NCBI GenBank assembly: GCA_950295325.1
Contig: OX485803.1
Span: 994,001 to 1,054,000, forward strand
Source: Polytrichum commune
Lineage: Eukaryota; Streptophyta; Polytrichopsida; Polytrichales; Polytrichaceae
Reading direction: 5' to 3'
DNA length: 60,000 bases
The notes beneath the pieces were generated by a model. The model was not told the DNA's origin and did no database searches. It saw nothing but the letters and a program-made list of their open reading frames with translations. The translations under genes were made by a program, and so were the position numbers. Below are positions 32,601 through 43,887 of this stretch, in pieces; position 1 is the first letter of the stretch; each line of letters starts with the position of its first letter.

Positions 32601-35600
32601 GCAAGTTCTGGAGGTTGGGGTTGCCACTGAACGCAGAATTCTGGAGAACAATCTTCTCCAGAAGCTCAATCAACTCATGAGGCAAATCAGCAGTCATGAA
32701 AGCCTTGACAGTAGCTGACACCTGCTCTGGGTTCTTGCTCTCAGGCAGAGCAGTAGACACAACCTGGTCAATGAGCTGTCTTCTAAATGCATTCTCTGGA
32801 TTGAGAACCTTCAACCAGAGGTCAGGCTCCATGCGCTCAACCACATACCTGAGAAAACCAATCAAACATTTAATATGACACCCATGTAAGCCTCAGTTGA
32901 TCTCAAGAATATGCAGCACCTGTTCTCAAAAATCACAATCACCTTTTCCTCAAATACAAACATCAGATTTGCAAAACTGGTGCAATACCTGGCTTGAAGC
33001 TTGAACAAAGAGTTTTTGTTGGTGACATTGACCAGCTCATCATCACATTGACCGCGTCTGTAGGCAACAACTGCAAGTGTTGGGTCACGCTTCTCACAAT
33101 ATTTACCCACAACCTTTGAGTCATAGTACGGATTTGTGGTAAGGAAGTGCTCTGGGTTGTTGTTTGTGTCAATAATAATCTTCCCAAGCGCATTGTGAAC
33201 ATGAGGATCTTGGCTCCCTTCGCTCACAAGATGCTCCAAGAATTGCGTCAGCAATCTCAACCGATTCCTGTCCAATACAACATTTTGTTATTTCAAGGTT
33301 ATCATTATTCTCCAGTGAAATTGAAAGCTTAGAAATAAGAATATTGCAGAAGATGTTATACCTCATACCAACATCTTCTACCAGATGATTTCCATAAAAG
33401 TAAGACATTCAAAAATTCATGCCCCACAAATAGAGAAAATACCCAAAGAACCCAAGTCAATTTTGTGAAGGCCAATCTTTACCTCTTCTCACATTCATCA
33501 ACCAAAGGCTCTACTGGAAGCAGAGATCTGACAGACAAGATCAATCCCTTTATGAAGTCCTCGGGACAGTCATCATCAAGCAGTTGCCCAACCACAAGAG
33601 GAGCATTTTGTGGGTTAACCTGGACAGAACAAGTGAAGATTTTTAAACAACAGATTTCACAAATGAAGCAAGGAGATATTTCAAATCCACCAAAATAAGC
33701 CTTCTTAGTCAGAAATCATTGCAATCGAACACCATAAGTCAAGTTATGCTAGCCAATAAGGCCTGCATGGCAATATGGCCATAGGCGACGTGATCAGTAC
33801 CTTCTGTACATATCCTTCAATATATCGGAGCATATTGTTGGCATACAGGTAGTGTGTCAAATCTGGCACAAAACCATGTCGGTCACAGACATTTATGAGA
33901 GGTCTTGCATCTGGCAATTTGGACTCCATCAAGAAATTCTTTGTCCGCTCTGCTGGGTAGAAGTTGGACTCTCTTGTTACTCTCTCCACTTCCTTGATTT
34001 GGCCAGTTTTGGCTGCAGCTTCAATATACTTATAGTGGATCTCAGGGTCCTCGCTGAAGCATAAAAGGCCAGCCATAGGTTAATTTGCAGATACATAGCA
34101 GAAGCTACTCACAAACCTAAGGTGAAGATATTTTCCGCATCCATGAATATGGCCACAATAGCCCTGAAGTGAACCAACTGTTCCAGAGTATTCAAGAAAA
34201 GCATGTAACGTCATGAAAAGACATCACAACTTCAACTCTTCCTATTAAGTACCCACCTTGAACTTAGATATGCACCAAGGAAGAAGTACAGTCCCTCATA
34301 GGACTTGAATGTTTCGAACAACTTGACACATGAGTCCACGCCAAGCTGTTCTGCATACTCCTTAGCAACCTGTTCCAGCCAATTCCAAGTGCAAGATTTT
34401 GTGATTCCTCTAACATTTAGAAAGATCCAGCTTTCTAAGTGTTTCCAACCAAACAAGGCAAAACTAATCAGAAGTACTTGAAAAAGATCGAGCAACCAAG
34501 TGTTGTGGATCCAAACCTGAACAATGATCTGCAAATTGCCTCGCATATTGACTTGAAGAAGCTCCTTCATGCAGTCCAATGCCCATTCCTTCGAAAGAGT
34601 TCCAAAAAACTCTACTAAGGCCTGGAGAGAACACAGAACCCGGTTAAGATATCAAACAGCAAAGCACAAATAATTCTAATGTTGGAAACAAGACCAACAA
34701 GCATTTCAAGCACAGATGTGTAGTTTGAAAGAGAACGTTAAGACAGGACGCACCTGAGGTTCAATGGCGTGGGTGTTTATGACAACACGCTTGATATCGA
34801 TCAACTCTGTATAATGCTGCACCATCATGAGAGAAACTTGTTAAACTGCTGAATGTACTGGACCTCCAACGAGAGGCATGGATAGAAAGTAGCATCTTAC
34901 AGAATCGTACAGAATCATACAATGAGGAAACCACCAAAGATAACCATCAACCAGCTTGACACTTCAGCTTGAGTGTAATATATTAGAGATTGTTAGGAAG
35001 TGTCTCCAAATTGAGTGCTCCAAAACAAACTTGTTAATTGAGTTTGGCTGTTGGTTATAACAGAGAGAACCCAATGACCTTCAATGGATACACACCTGAA
35101 GGGCACGCATGTAAAGTCCTGCTTTCTCACAAAGCTGACCAATACGAGGTCGGTCATAATGGCTAAACATGCCATTCGCCAAAATTGCATCAGCAACATT
35201 GGGGAATGTCACCAGATTAATCTCCAAGACCTGCAACGATGTACTGCATATAAGGACTCCAAAGGAGTAATAGTACGCTTAATAACATCACATGCAAAAA
35301 CACATGATGCATCAGAGTATATCCTAAGAAACACTCATCCATGAGAGACTTCAAAAAGCATCCCTGCACAAGGAAAAACTAAGAACTGCTAAGATGAAAT
35401 TATCTACTCTTATCACAATTATCATAGAAAAATGATGAACTGGTTACCTTCGTTTGCAGCAAGGCATGCTCCGGCAGATTGGGCTTTAGAACATCAAGAA
35501 GAAAAGCAGTAGCCTCCCTAATCATGTTGCGCTGCAAGATACAATATAAATCATTAAACCCTTAATATAGTTATTTAGTATCACAAAAAACTAGAACAAT

Positions 35601-38600
35601 ATAGTCAATAGCTTTTAAACATGTCAATCAACCAACTGATACCTGGAGAAACAAATCAGTGATAGTGTTGTAGTCCACTGGACATCCTCCTTCCAGTTGT
35701 GACATCATTAGTGCAAAGTTCACAGCACCCTGCACTCCAACGAGAAAAAAACATGAGGACATAACTATGACTATCTACATGCTCAAGCTAAATAGCTAAA
35801 TTTTCGTGGAAAAGCTGAAATAGCTGAAATGACCATGACGAGAAACGCCCGAAGTTATACAGGCACCGACACACCAAACCACACCAAAAAAACAAGAACA
35901 GTGTAGGACAGGGTTGCACCTGAGGGTCAGATCGCAAAATTGATTGCAGCAAGAACAGATAGTCTGGGGTATACCCAACCTGATACATATAATTAGAAGT
36001 TAGAATCAGAGAGCCATTCCAGCTTCCGCCACTAGAACTTCGATGTGGATTTTCACACAGCAATTGCAAATACTAGATTGAAGAAATCAACTTAGCACTA
36101 ACTCAAAACAAGAGATAGGTTCTTGAGGATAGATCCTTGCAATCCTCAATTTCCAATGTCCAGTCCATTGACAATTAATCAAAACTTTCACCAACTCAGC
36201 TTCAGGTCTAATAACTGTACATACCTGCTTTGAGTATATCAAAATCTTGTCAAACTCACGACGCTCAGCAAAAGCCGCCACCACCTTTGGAGTGGCCCTG
36301 GCCTTAATGTAGATCTTCAGGGCCATGTCATTATCCACAGTCTGCACAAAACCATTCACCCTGAATCATGCGTCCTCGAACTAAGAATATGGTGTGTCGT
36401 AACGAGCAATAATAACAAGCCATTTCATGGCATTTGGCTACAGTATGCTGCACAAAACTCGCACAACACATTACCTTAACGAGGTCTCCCAACTCTTCAC
36501 TGCACTCAAGTTTATCCTCTGCCAACCAGTTTTCCAGTAGATTCTTCTTGTTTTGATTGACCACTAATCGTGAGAGCTCCAGAGATTCAAATGCATTCAA
36601 TTTTCCCTTAGTCAACAAGGTTCCAAAGTACTGCAACAGTGGTGAGGTCTGTCCTGGCTGCACTGGAACACTCTGCAGACACAAAACAACAAATTCAAAA
36701 TTGAAAGATTCAGTGGGTAGCACTGCTAGAGTTTAGGTACTTAAGCTACACGAGTCCACGTGCAATCTGTACAGTAGCAATTCGAAGTCCCACACATGTT
36801 AAATTGAAAATGAAGGACAGTACAGAAGGTATACTTCATGACTCTTCCAGCTTCCAGAAGCTTCTTTGTGAACACTAAATTGTCAATATAGATACCTGAA
36901 ACTTGGCAACTGTATCTGGAGTTCGGAGGATTCCTTGAGGTGACTCTGCTGCAAGGTCTGCTGCTTCCTTATACTTCATTTGGGAAAATAATTCTTGAAA
37001 CCTTTGCACTACCTGCATACATTGCCACGACCAATTTATTCCCTTCCAAGAACACTAACATTTAAGATGCTGATTGCAAGAGATCCAGAATCAAAGAGTG
37101 GACATCTCTAAATACTAATGAGTTAATCCAAGACTTGCAAGCCAATGAGATATAGATGTGTGGAAGCCTACCAGGCCCTCTGCTCCAGGCAGATTTCCTC
37201 TTCTAGCAAGATTCACTGCTAGCTCCAAATTATTCAACTGCAGAAACAGAGAGATATGACTGGGTCAGAATGAGGAAATGAAAAAGTGCATTACAAGTAA
37301 CAAGCATTTAGAAATCAAGTAGAAAATCGATATGACCAAAAGCCATACCTGATTACTGACGAAAGGAACAATTGTGGCCTCATTGACCGTTGCAAGCAAC
37401 ACCTGTCCTCGACGATTAACAGCATAGAATCCACCAACTGTCGGTGCATCAGCTGTTAAAAATATAGGATCTGGGCTGATACGGTTCCTGTACACTGCTG
37501 TGGCTGTTTCCAGATCATAGACGAAGAGGAGACCTAACTTGGTAATGACATAGATGAGGTTGTACTTGGCCGAAATCTGAATGGAGTAGAGAAATACGTC
37601 AGACACACTTATCAAAAACCAAGGTAAGAATTTCAGCAGCTCCTTGGTGCAGAGAATTAGAAGTTTCTAGAACAAGACTGACATTTCCTAATACTTTTCA
37701 CATGACTAACATGAGAGTAAAAGTAATCAGTGTGATTTTCAACTTGCAAACCTGTACAACTACAGAACGTTTACTGTGACGGGTCCCAACAAAGGAATGA
37801 AACATACCTGCATCGCCACTGGGAAATCATCCGCAAAATCTGGGGGGAAAAAAAGATCTGCGTTCTTCTTTGTGAAGCCAGGCTTTCCTGAGAAAACAGA
37901 AGAGGAATTCAATTAGACGCTGAACACTAACCTATACTCTTTCCAGGCACTAACCAATCCCTCGTGATGCTGTCAGCTCCTCGATGTAGATCATGAACCG
38001 AGAGTTCAGAATGTCAAATCGACTTCTGTTCCGTTTCCAATAGGAATAACGGGGAGTAGATTCAGCAGGTAGGTAGAAATAACATACTGATACTGATTTG
38101 CACGAGTAGAGCTATATAAATATATAAGTATATAGCATATATGTATATCTCATATATCAACGAGAATAAGGTAATAATAGATGATATTATGGGGCAACTG
38201 ATGCTGGTATAGTTTGAAGGGCATGCGAAGGACCACTATCAGTAGCAACATTGCATTGGCAAAAGTGTATTCAAATATAATGTATATATGTATAAGTACA
38301 GGTAGGAGAGGCGTATCAGAAGTTATAGGGATAATATCAGGTGCATCAATCCAGGTCTAACCAACCTGGCTGAGCACCTAGCTCAATGACATGCAGCTTG
38401 GATGTAAGCTGTCCAGCGGAGATAGATTTTGTTGAAAATGCTATCAAGAGGCTTGGAGATTCGTTGCCTGCCACCTGAGTTCATAAGAAGGTAACCACTA
38501 GTGTGAGATAAGAAAGAAACACCGACCTGGCTGAGCCCCCAGCTCAATAACATGCAATTTTGAAACCAGTTGAGCGCCCATCATATGTTTTGTTGCAAAA

Positions 38601-41464
38601 GCAATGAGAAGAGAAGTTCTATCGCTGCCTGGAACCTGCAACACTCATAAAGCACCTTGGATCTTGATCACCAAATCTTAAAGGAAATAAAGAGTAAGAT
38701 CACTCAGGAAGCTTTGTGATAGCCCCTACAGAGGCTACTAAATATCTTTAAACAAAGACTTACCGTGTAGGATGCAAATGATGCAGCATGAGCTTCCAAT
38801 GCTTGACTCCTCTGCTGCTCAACAGAAAACAGCTGCATGTTTCCCTTCACAAGCTGGGGCCTCTGCCAAATACAAGACAGGAGTGTCACAGAAGTAGCAA
38901 GGCAGGAGGTCTGTCTCAAAGAGATTGGAAGAAGGCAATACTAGAAAGAGGAGCTGATGTAGTCGTTGAAACAGGTTCAAGCCACAAGAAGAATCCCCCT
39001 CTGTAATGGTAATGCCATCCTTCTTTCTACAGATGAGAAAATTACCTCTGGAGCTCCAGGAGCAATGCCAATCAACACTAGCCATTTCTCTGAAGGATCA
39101 CATCTGTAGTTGATGATCTGATTTCCAGTCAAGTTTGCGGTCCTCTCGAACATTTTCAATGGTTCAGATTCGCCTGGTTGAAGAACAAGAATCATTTCTT
39201 AGAAGACAATGGTACTTCCTAACTTTGTAGCACAATTCAGAAGAACTGCTGGACGTAAAATTTGCTGGAACTCGGTGTTGCTGTATATCATAACTGCTGA
39301 CTAATTCTGAGAATCCTAATCGTTAAGGTCTAGGATTGAAATACCGTAAGCCCTCGGTCATGATTATGCTCAATCTAAGGCAACAGAAATCATACCTTCT
39401 ATAGACCAATGATAGACAGCATGTTGTGTCACAAGTCCCAGCAACTTTGGGGTAATCCATTTCCAGAATACCACCTGTCACAGACACCAGAAACAAAAAT
39501 TTGAGTTTCGCACTGGAGGACAATATTAAAGCTACGCCGAGAAAAGTTCTGCATAATCGTGTATAGAATCGTAGAGAGCTCCTCACCTGCTCTGGCATCT
39601 GATGAGATTTCATCTTGGCTTTCAACTCGATGTTAAAGATTTGTAGGTGGTCCTGAGTTGTTCCAGGGATTTGAGCTGCATGCAATTTCACAATATAATA
39701 TCAGTTCCCCATCCATCAAGAAGATAAAATGGAGATAGATGGAAAATCGTTTAGAACATCAACAGGATATCTTAATTTATTTGCATTCCTCCGATCTGGG
39801 CTGTGACCCATTCTATAAATACTCACTAGGTTATCTACTAGTAATGTAGTAGTAGTCAACACTCAGCACCTAAAACCCCGCAATGAAATTCCAGACTTGT
39901 GCATAATCCTCTACAGAGAGGACTATCTCGCTGGATTCTGAGCAGTCCAGATAGGAAAAAAGTCCATGCGGCTCTAGATTTAAAGATTGAAATAGCTCAG
40001 AAGAAAATGAGCATCTAAACTTAGTTCCCAATGTTCGCCTCTGTAATCTAAGTTTGATTATTCTTCCGCCATATACACCACGCATATTTATAACCCTGTC
40101 TTGACTCAGAATTTCTTAGCCTATGCAGGCAGGTCAGCATAGCTCCTTTCTAAGGATGCTTCTCCTCAGTACACCTCATCTCTAAAGGTGACAGCGCCCA
40201 TGATCAAGCCAGAAGAGATTCCAGCTGCCCAAACTTGAAAGGCTACCTCGTTCTATCCATTCTTCGGTTTCGAGCTGTAAAGAAATTTGAGATAGATGCA
40301 GACTTGCATCCATTCAATGCCGTTACAAGATGAGACTCGATTGGATTCTTTAGCAGTAAATGCCACCTAGCAGTTCACATGTGCGTTCCAACAACCTTCA
40401 GAAGCCCTTCACCAATTTCCCATTCGCCATAGCCATCCATAGTAGCAGACACTATTCACCCTCAAGTCATTTTCGCCATTACTCCTTCATGACTACAATG
40501 TAACCAGCATCCCCTGTGTAAAGTCTCACCGTCTCACAGATATCTTTCAGAGCAGGCGATGGTCAAGTGAGAATCCAAGTGCGACAGTATCGCTCCACCC
40601 GGACAGGATCATCGAAAACTAATTCTATTCCTCTTTCATTTTGACCCTTTTGGTCAACTAAAATAATCGAACAATCCCTTGCGGTCCTCGACTCATTTCT
40701 GCACATCTCCTTCGTCTCCCATACACACCTATGGGGGCCTTGAGAGCAGATTTATGCTCTGTCCACTCATAACCGTGATCCCGTGGCCATCAACCAGATC
40801 AGTCAACACTCAACCTCTCACCACAAAGCTCACGAGAGGAAGGAAGGCATCTTACCTTTTAGGGCAAGCACTCTGCTGGTCGGATTCATCAACGCGGAGT
40901 CAGCAGTGATCGGCCTACGCAACGGCTGGTTTGGCATGGACATATCTATGATCACAACACTGTTTTGCGGCGACGTCTCTCGCACACAGATGTACTTATC
41001 CGATTCCATCGTCACATGTGTAAATGTGACGAATTGCTGGTTTATGCCCAGGCTCGTCAGCTGCATTTCCCACCATCACAACACGCAACACACAAATCAC
41101 AGTACCTCAGCACCTCAACTAAACTAGACAATACTCCACACTAATAACACAAGAACCAAACCAAACCAAACCACCAGACCTCTTCGACCCTCTCCCTCAG
41201 CTCACAATGCCACACAAAACCCTACCGACGTCCCCGCGCTCGCTCGCTGTCGAACTTGAGCACTTCATGCAACGGCCGTGGATCCACAGATCCTCTGATA
41301 ACAACAACCTACCATCTAGTGCCATGCGACATGCAATCACGAGAACAGAGTTACAAGCCCCATCACAGCCCCATTTGCAGCCCCATTTGATACCAGATCT
41401 GAAGCAAGAGCACACGTACCGTCAAAGCCTCCTTCATCGTGATGGGGGCGCTGGCGGCCGCCAT
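29617..41464 (-). CDS. CHC: Clathrin heavy chain, complete, 30 exons per transcript, 1701 aa
   Basis: Exons (minus strand): 41464-41420, 41060-40856, 39675-39587, 39474-39396, 39173-39046, 38862-38764, then 38635-38527 or 38474-38366, then 37887-37808, 37576-37349, 37237-37172, 37012-36896, 36672-36475, 36341-36225, 35979-35920, 35729-35643, 35531-35448, 35230-35096, 34816-34754, 34621-34517, 34369-34257, 34053-33801, 33619-33483, 33267-32989, 32848-31846, 31558-31073, 30915-30745, 30598-30413, 30291-30169, 30004-29894, 29766-29617. All use GT-AG and the phases chain without error to 5106 nt. The start ([15 protein letters not shown]) has a perfect GCCACCATGG context. The beta-propeller (about 1-330) shows [10 protein letters not shown] and [14 protein letters not shown]. 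The leg has the heavy-chain repeats (for example [28 protein letters not shown]-like blocks, [15 protein letters not shown]), and the tail is Gly/Met/Pro-rich. Length matches plant clathrin (about 1700). Role: triskelion subunit of vesicle coats in endocytosis and trans-Golgi traffic. Exon 7 is duplicated. Confidence 0.97.
38366..38474 (-). other. CHC: Clathrin alternative exon 7, distal copy (canonical-like)
   Basis: A 109-nt exon with acceptor CTCAG/GTGGC and donor CCAG/GTTGG. It encodes [17 protein letters not shown], then [18 protein letters not shown], ending in phase 1. This matches the usual plant clathrin sequence at residues 216-251 of the beta-propeller (GNEx[15 protein letters not shown]). 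Confidence 0.92.
38527..38635 (-). other. CHC: Clathrin alternative exon 7, proximal copy (diverged)
   Basis: Also 109 nt, with acceptor TTGCAG/GTTCC and donor CCAG/GTCGGT. It encodes [17 protein letters not shown], then [17 protein letters not shown], in the same phases as the distal copy. 24 of 36 residues are identical; the differences cluster in residues 2-7 and 17-21 of the exon. The frame is fully open and the C-terminal [12 protein letters not shown] is intact, so the exon is under coding constraint. Confidence 0.9.
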
Positions 41465-41880
41465 GGTGGCGATGTGGTGGCAGCCCTCCGGTGATGATAG
41501 GCGACCGGGGCCTCAAACCCTTGGAGCGCCGAGGGATCTGTCTGTGCTAGAGAGGAGGGAGGCAACAAGAGAAGAAGGGCTTCGAACACCTTCTAAGCAA
41601 AAAGAAGAGCGCACCAGCGAGGGGAGAGAGAGAGGGAGAGAGAGAGACACACACACACGGGACTGGGCCGGGCCGGGAGCGGTGATGCGCGGGTTAGAAC
41701 CGGCCCGCCCACCCGAAACGGGCCGGGCGCCTCTTGCCCGCCTTCGTTTTCACCTGCCTGCCCGTCCAATACCGGGGAGTGAAAAAGTCCCCTGGCGACA
41801 ATTTTTCGCGTGGCCCCGTAACCCCGGGCAGATGCCTACAGTAGCATTTGACACGGTCCTAGAATAGAAGCGTAATATGA
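41465..41880 (-). promoter_or_regulatory. 5' leader/proximal promoter of the clathrin gene
   Basis: Read on the minus strand, the region upstream of the ATG is GC-rich with a pyrimidine tract of CT repeats (about 41622-41656 as GA on plus) and an adjoining (AC)n run, a common feature of plant leaders. No TATA box was seen, in keeping with a housekeeping gene. The transcription start is not determinable. Confidence 0.4.
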
Positions 41881-41899
41881 TTATAATCATGCCTCGGTC

Positions 41900-41921
41900 G
41901 GGCAGCCCTGCTGAGCTGCCC
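41900..41921. repeat. Small GC-rich hairpin
   Basis: GGGCAGC (41900-41906) pairs with GCTGCCC (41915-41921) around an 8-nt loop, just upstream of the clathrin promoter region. It may be incidental in GC-rich DNA. Confidence 0.5.
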
Positions 41922-41999
41922 GGGCCCGTCCGAGTTCCAGCGCGGGCGAGACGAGACGGGGCGGACCGTGGACCCGGCCCGCGGAGCGCATGATGAAGG

Positions 42000-43741
42000 A
42001 GCCTAAGAACGGGGAGGTCCAATTATTCGAGAGTGCCTGTGCTGGCTGGGTACACGTCACCCTATTACCGTGCATTGGAAGAGGTCCGAGCCCTCTGCTT
42101 CCTCTCCCCCTCTCTCTCTCCCGCTGCTTCCTTGGCATTCTTCTTTGCTCTGCTGTAAATGATGTGATGAGGGGCTCTTGCCACAACAAAGAGTGGTAGC
42201 CAAGAAACCTTGCTCCACCATGCCCCCCAACTTGTACTTACCTTAAGTAGTTTCCTCCGAGATCGCAACTTCCATGAACTCCTTGTGGGACTAAATGACA
42301 CTAAATAATTAAATAAAAATAAGGCATGTGGTGTTATTCGGTTACATGCCTTTCTTACACGGACGCCTATGTTTGATTGGTGTGTGTGGTTAGGTGAGGA
42401 TCAAAGAACAAACATCATAGAGACACGTTTCTAAAAGAGATTGGACCATGTCTTCAACCTTTTCTCATTAACTACTATACATTCAACAGTGCATAACTAG
42501 GGGACACATGTGTTTATAATTAAGGGGATCAACAAACATGCACTTTCCGACAAACAAAACTAAAGCATGGGAGGTCTGATTTTCCATCGGATTTTTATCG
42601 ATGCTTCATCATGGATTTGCTAATGCAACACAATTTTTGTTGTGTGAAACTCACCGGTCAAAGTTGGAAAACATGAAAAGAAAAAAAAACAAATTGAATA
42701 ACACCCACAAACCTAATGTGGTGGTCTATGATGTGGACCGTACATTATCAAACTATGAGTAATTTCCCTTGGTTGATTTATGCTCATCGTAGAATGTAAT
42801 ATTGCCGGCATAGAAGGGTAGGGGTGGACAATGCAGTATAGCATGTCATAAATGTGCCCTGCCTATTATGGCAAATACAATGCGCACATGCTTTGGAAGA
42901 TGTCCATGGAGCTTTATGCATGAGAATGCCTATCGTGTTATGTAACGTGGAAATTTCGGGCAACGTCCTTAACTTCCACATAGCACTTCACTATGGACAT
43001 TTTCCTATACATTTTAGGGGGGGGGGGTTCATATGGTCAAATCGTATTAATGTTCCCACACATGGTGTCCTTTTTGTAGTTTAGGTTTTATAACAAATCC
43101 AATAATTTCGAACATGATTTTACTTGTATTATTTTGAATTTTTTTATGTATAATAAATTACACTAAATATGTGGTTATGTTAGTGATATAATAGGTGAAT
43201 ATGCATGTGAATGCATAATCAACATGAATAATGGTATCAAAGAACTAACCCATGGGTATCAAAATTGTAATACCAGTCCATAACTAATCTAGATAATAAT
43301 ATTTGGTGGATATGTCAAGGTGAGAGGATCTTTGTATACCCGAGTTATTATTGGGGTCAACACTATTCTAAATTCTACAAATATTAGGTTCATTTTGCCT
43401 ACATATGAATGTTCTTGCATGGTATTTAGACTTAAATGGTATTAAAAAAAGACCATCAAATACCCATACCCTATTGGTATAAAAAAACATGAACTCCTCC
43501 ATTTAGATATCCAAAGGGTACTAAAAAACTACTTTTTTCCTTAAAAATTTACAAATATGAATTAAAAAACAAAAAAAAACCAACAACATCATACCAACAT
43601 TGGTGCATACCTAGCAATGTGAACCGTACTCAATATATTAGGATTTGAGTCCTTTGAAGGAGAAGCGGTTGGACCTAAAACATTAACCGTGTTTATATTT
43701 ATTTTGTTTAATATGTCCCCAATTTGTAGTTGAGAAACTTT
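42000..43741. other. Intergenic; no gene recognised
   Basis: GC content drops sharply after about 42200. Open frames are short and unrelated to known domains. A run of G (about 43018-43027) is present. Confidence 0.5.
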
Positions 43742-43887
43742 CACAACATTATTCAGATCCATAACAATGTTGTGTGGGAGTGACAATATTTCACAGAATA
43801 TTCGTGTGTGTCATATTGAGTGTGAGAATATTTTGTGGAATATTGTCAATCCCATGTAACATTGATATAGATTTGAATAATGTTACG
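43742..43887. repeat. Long imperfect hairpin (62-bp arms, 22-nt loop)
   Basis: Arms 43742-43803 and 43826-43887 pair at 51 of 62 positions, with AATATTGTCA-type words. The loop is 43804-43825. The right-arm sequence (TAACATT...GATTTGAATAATGTTA) has a relative at about 45667-45705, so it belongs to a dispersed family. It could be a foldback MITE or a small-RNA precursor. Confidence 0.75.
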
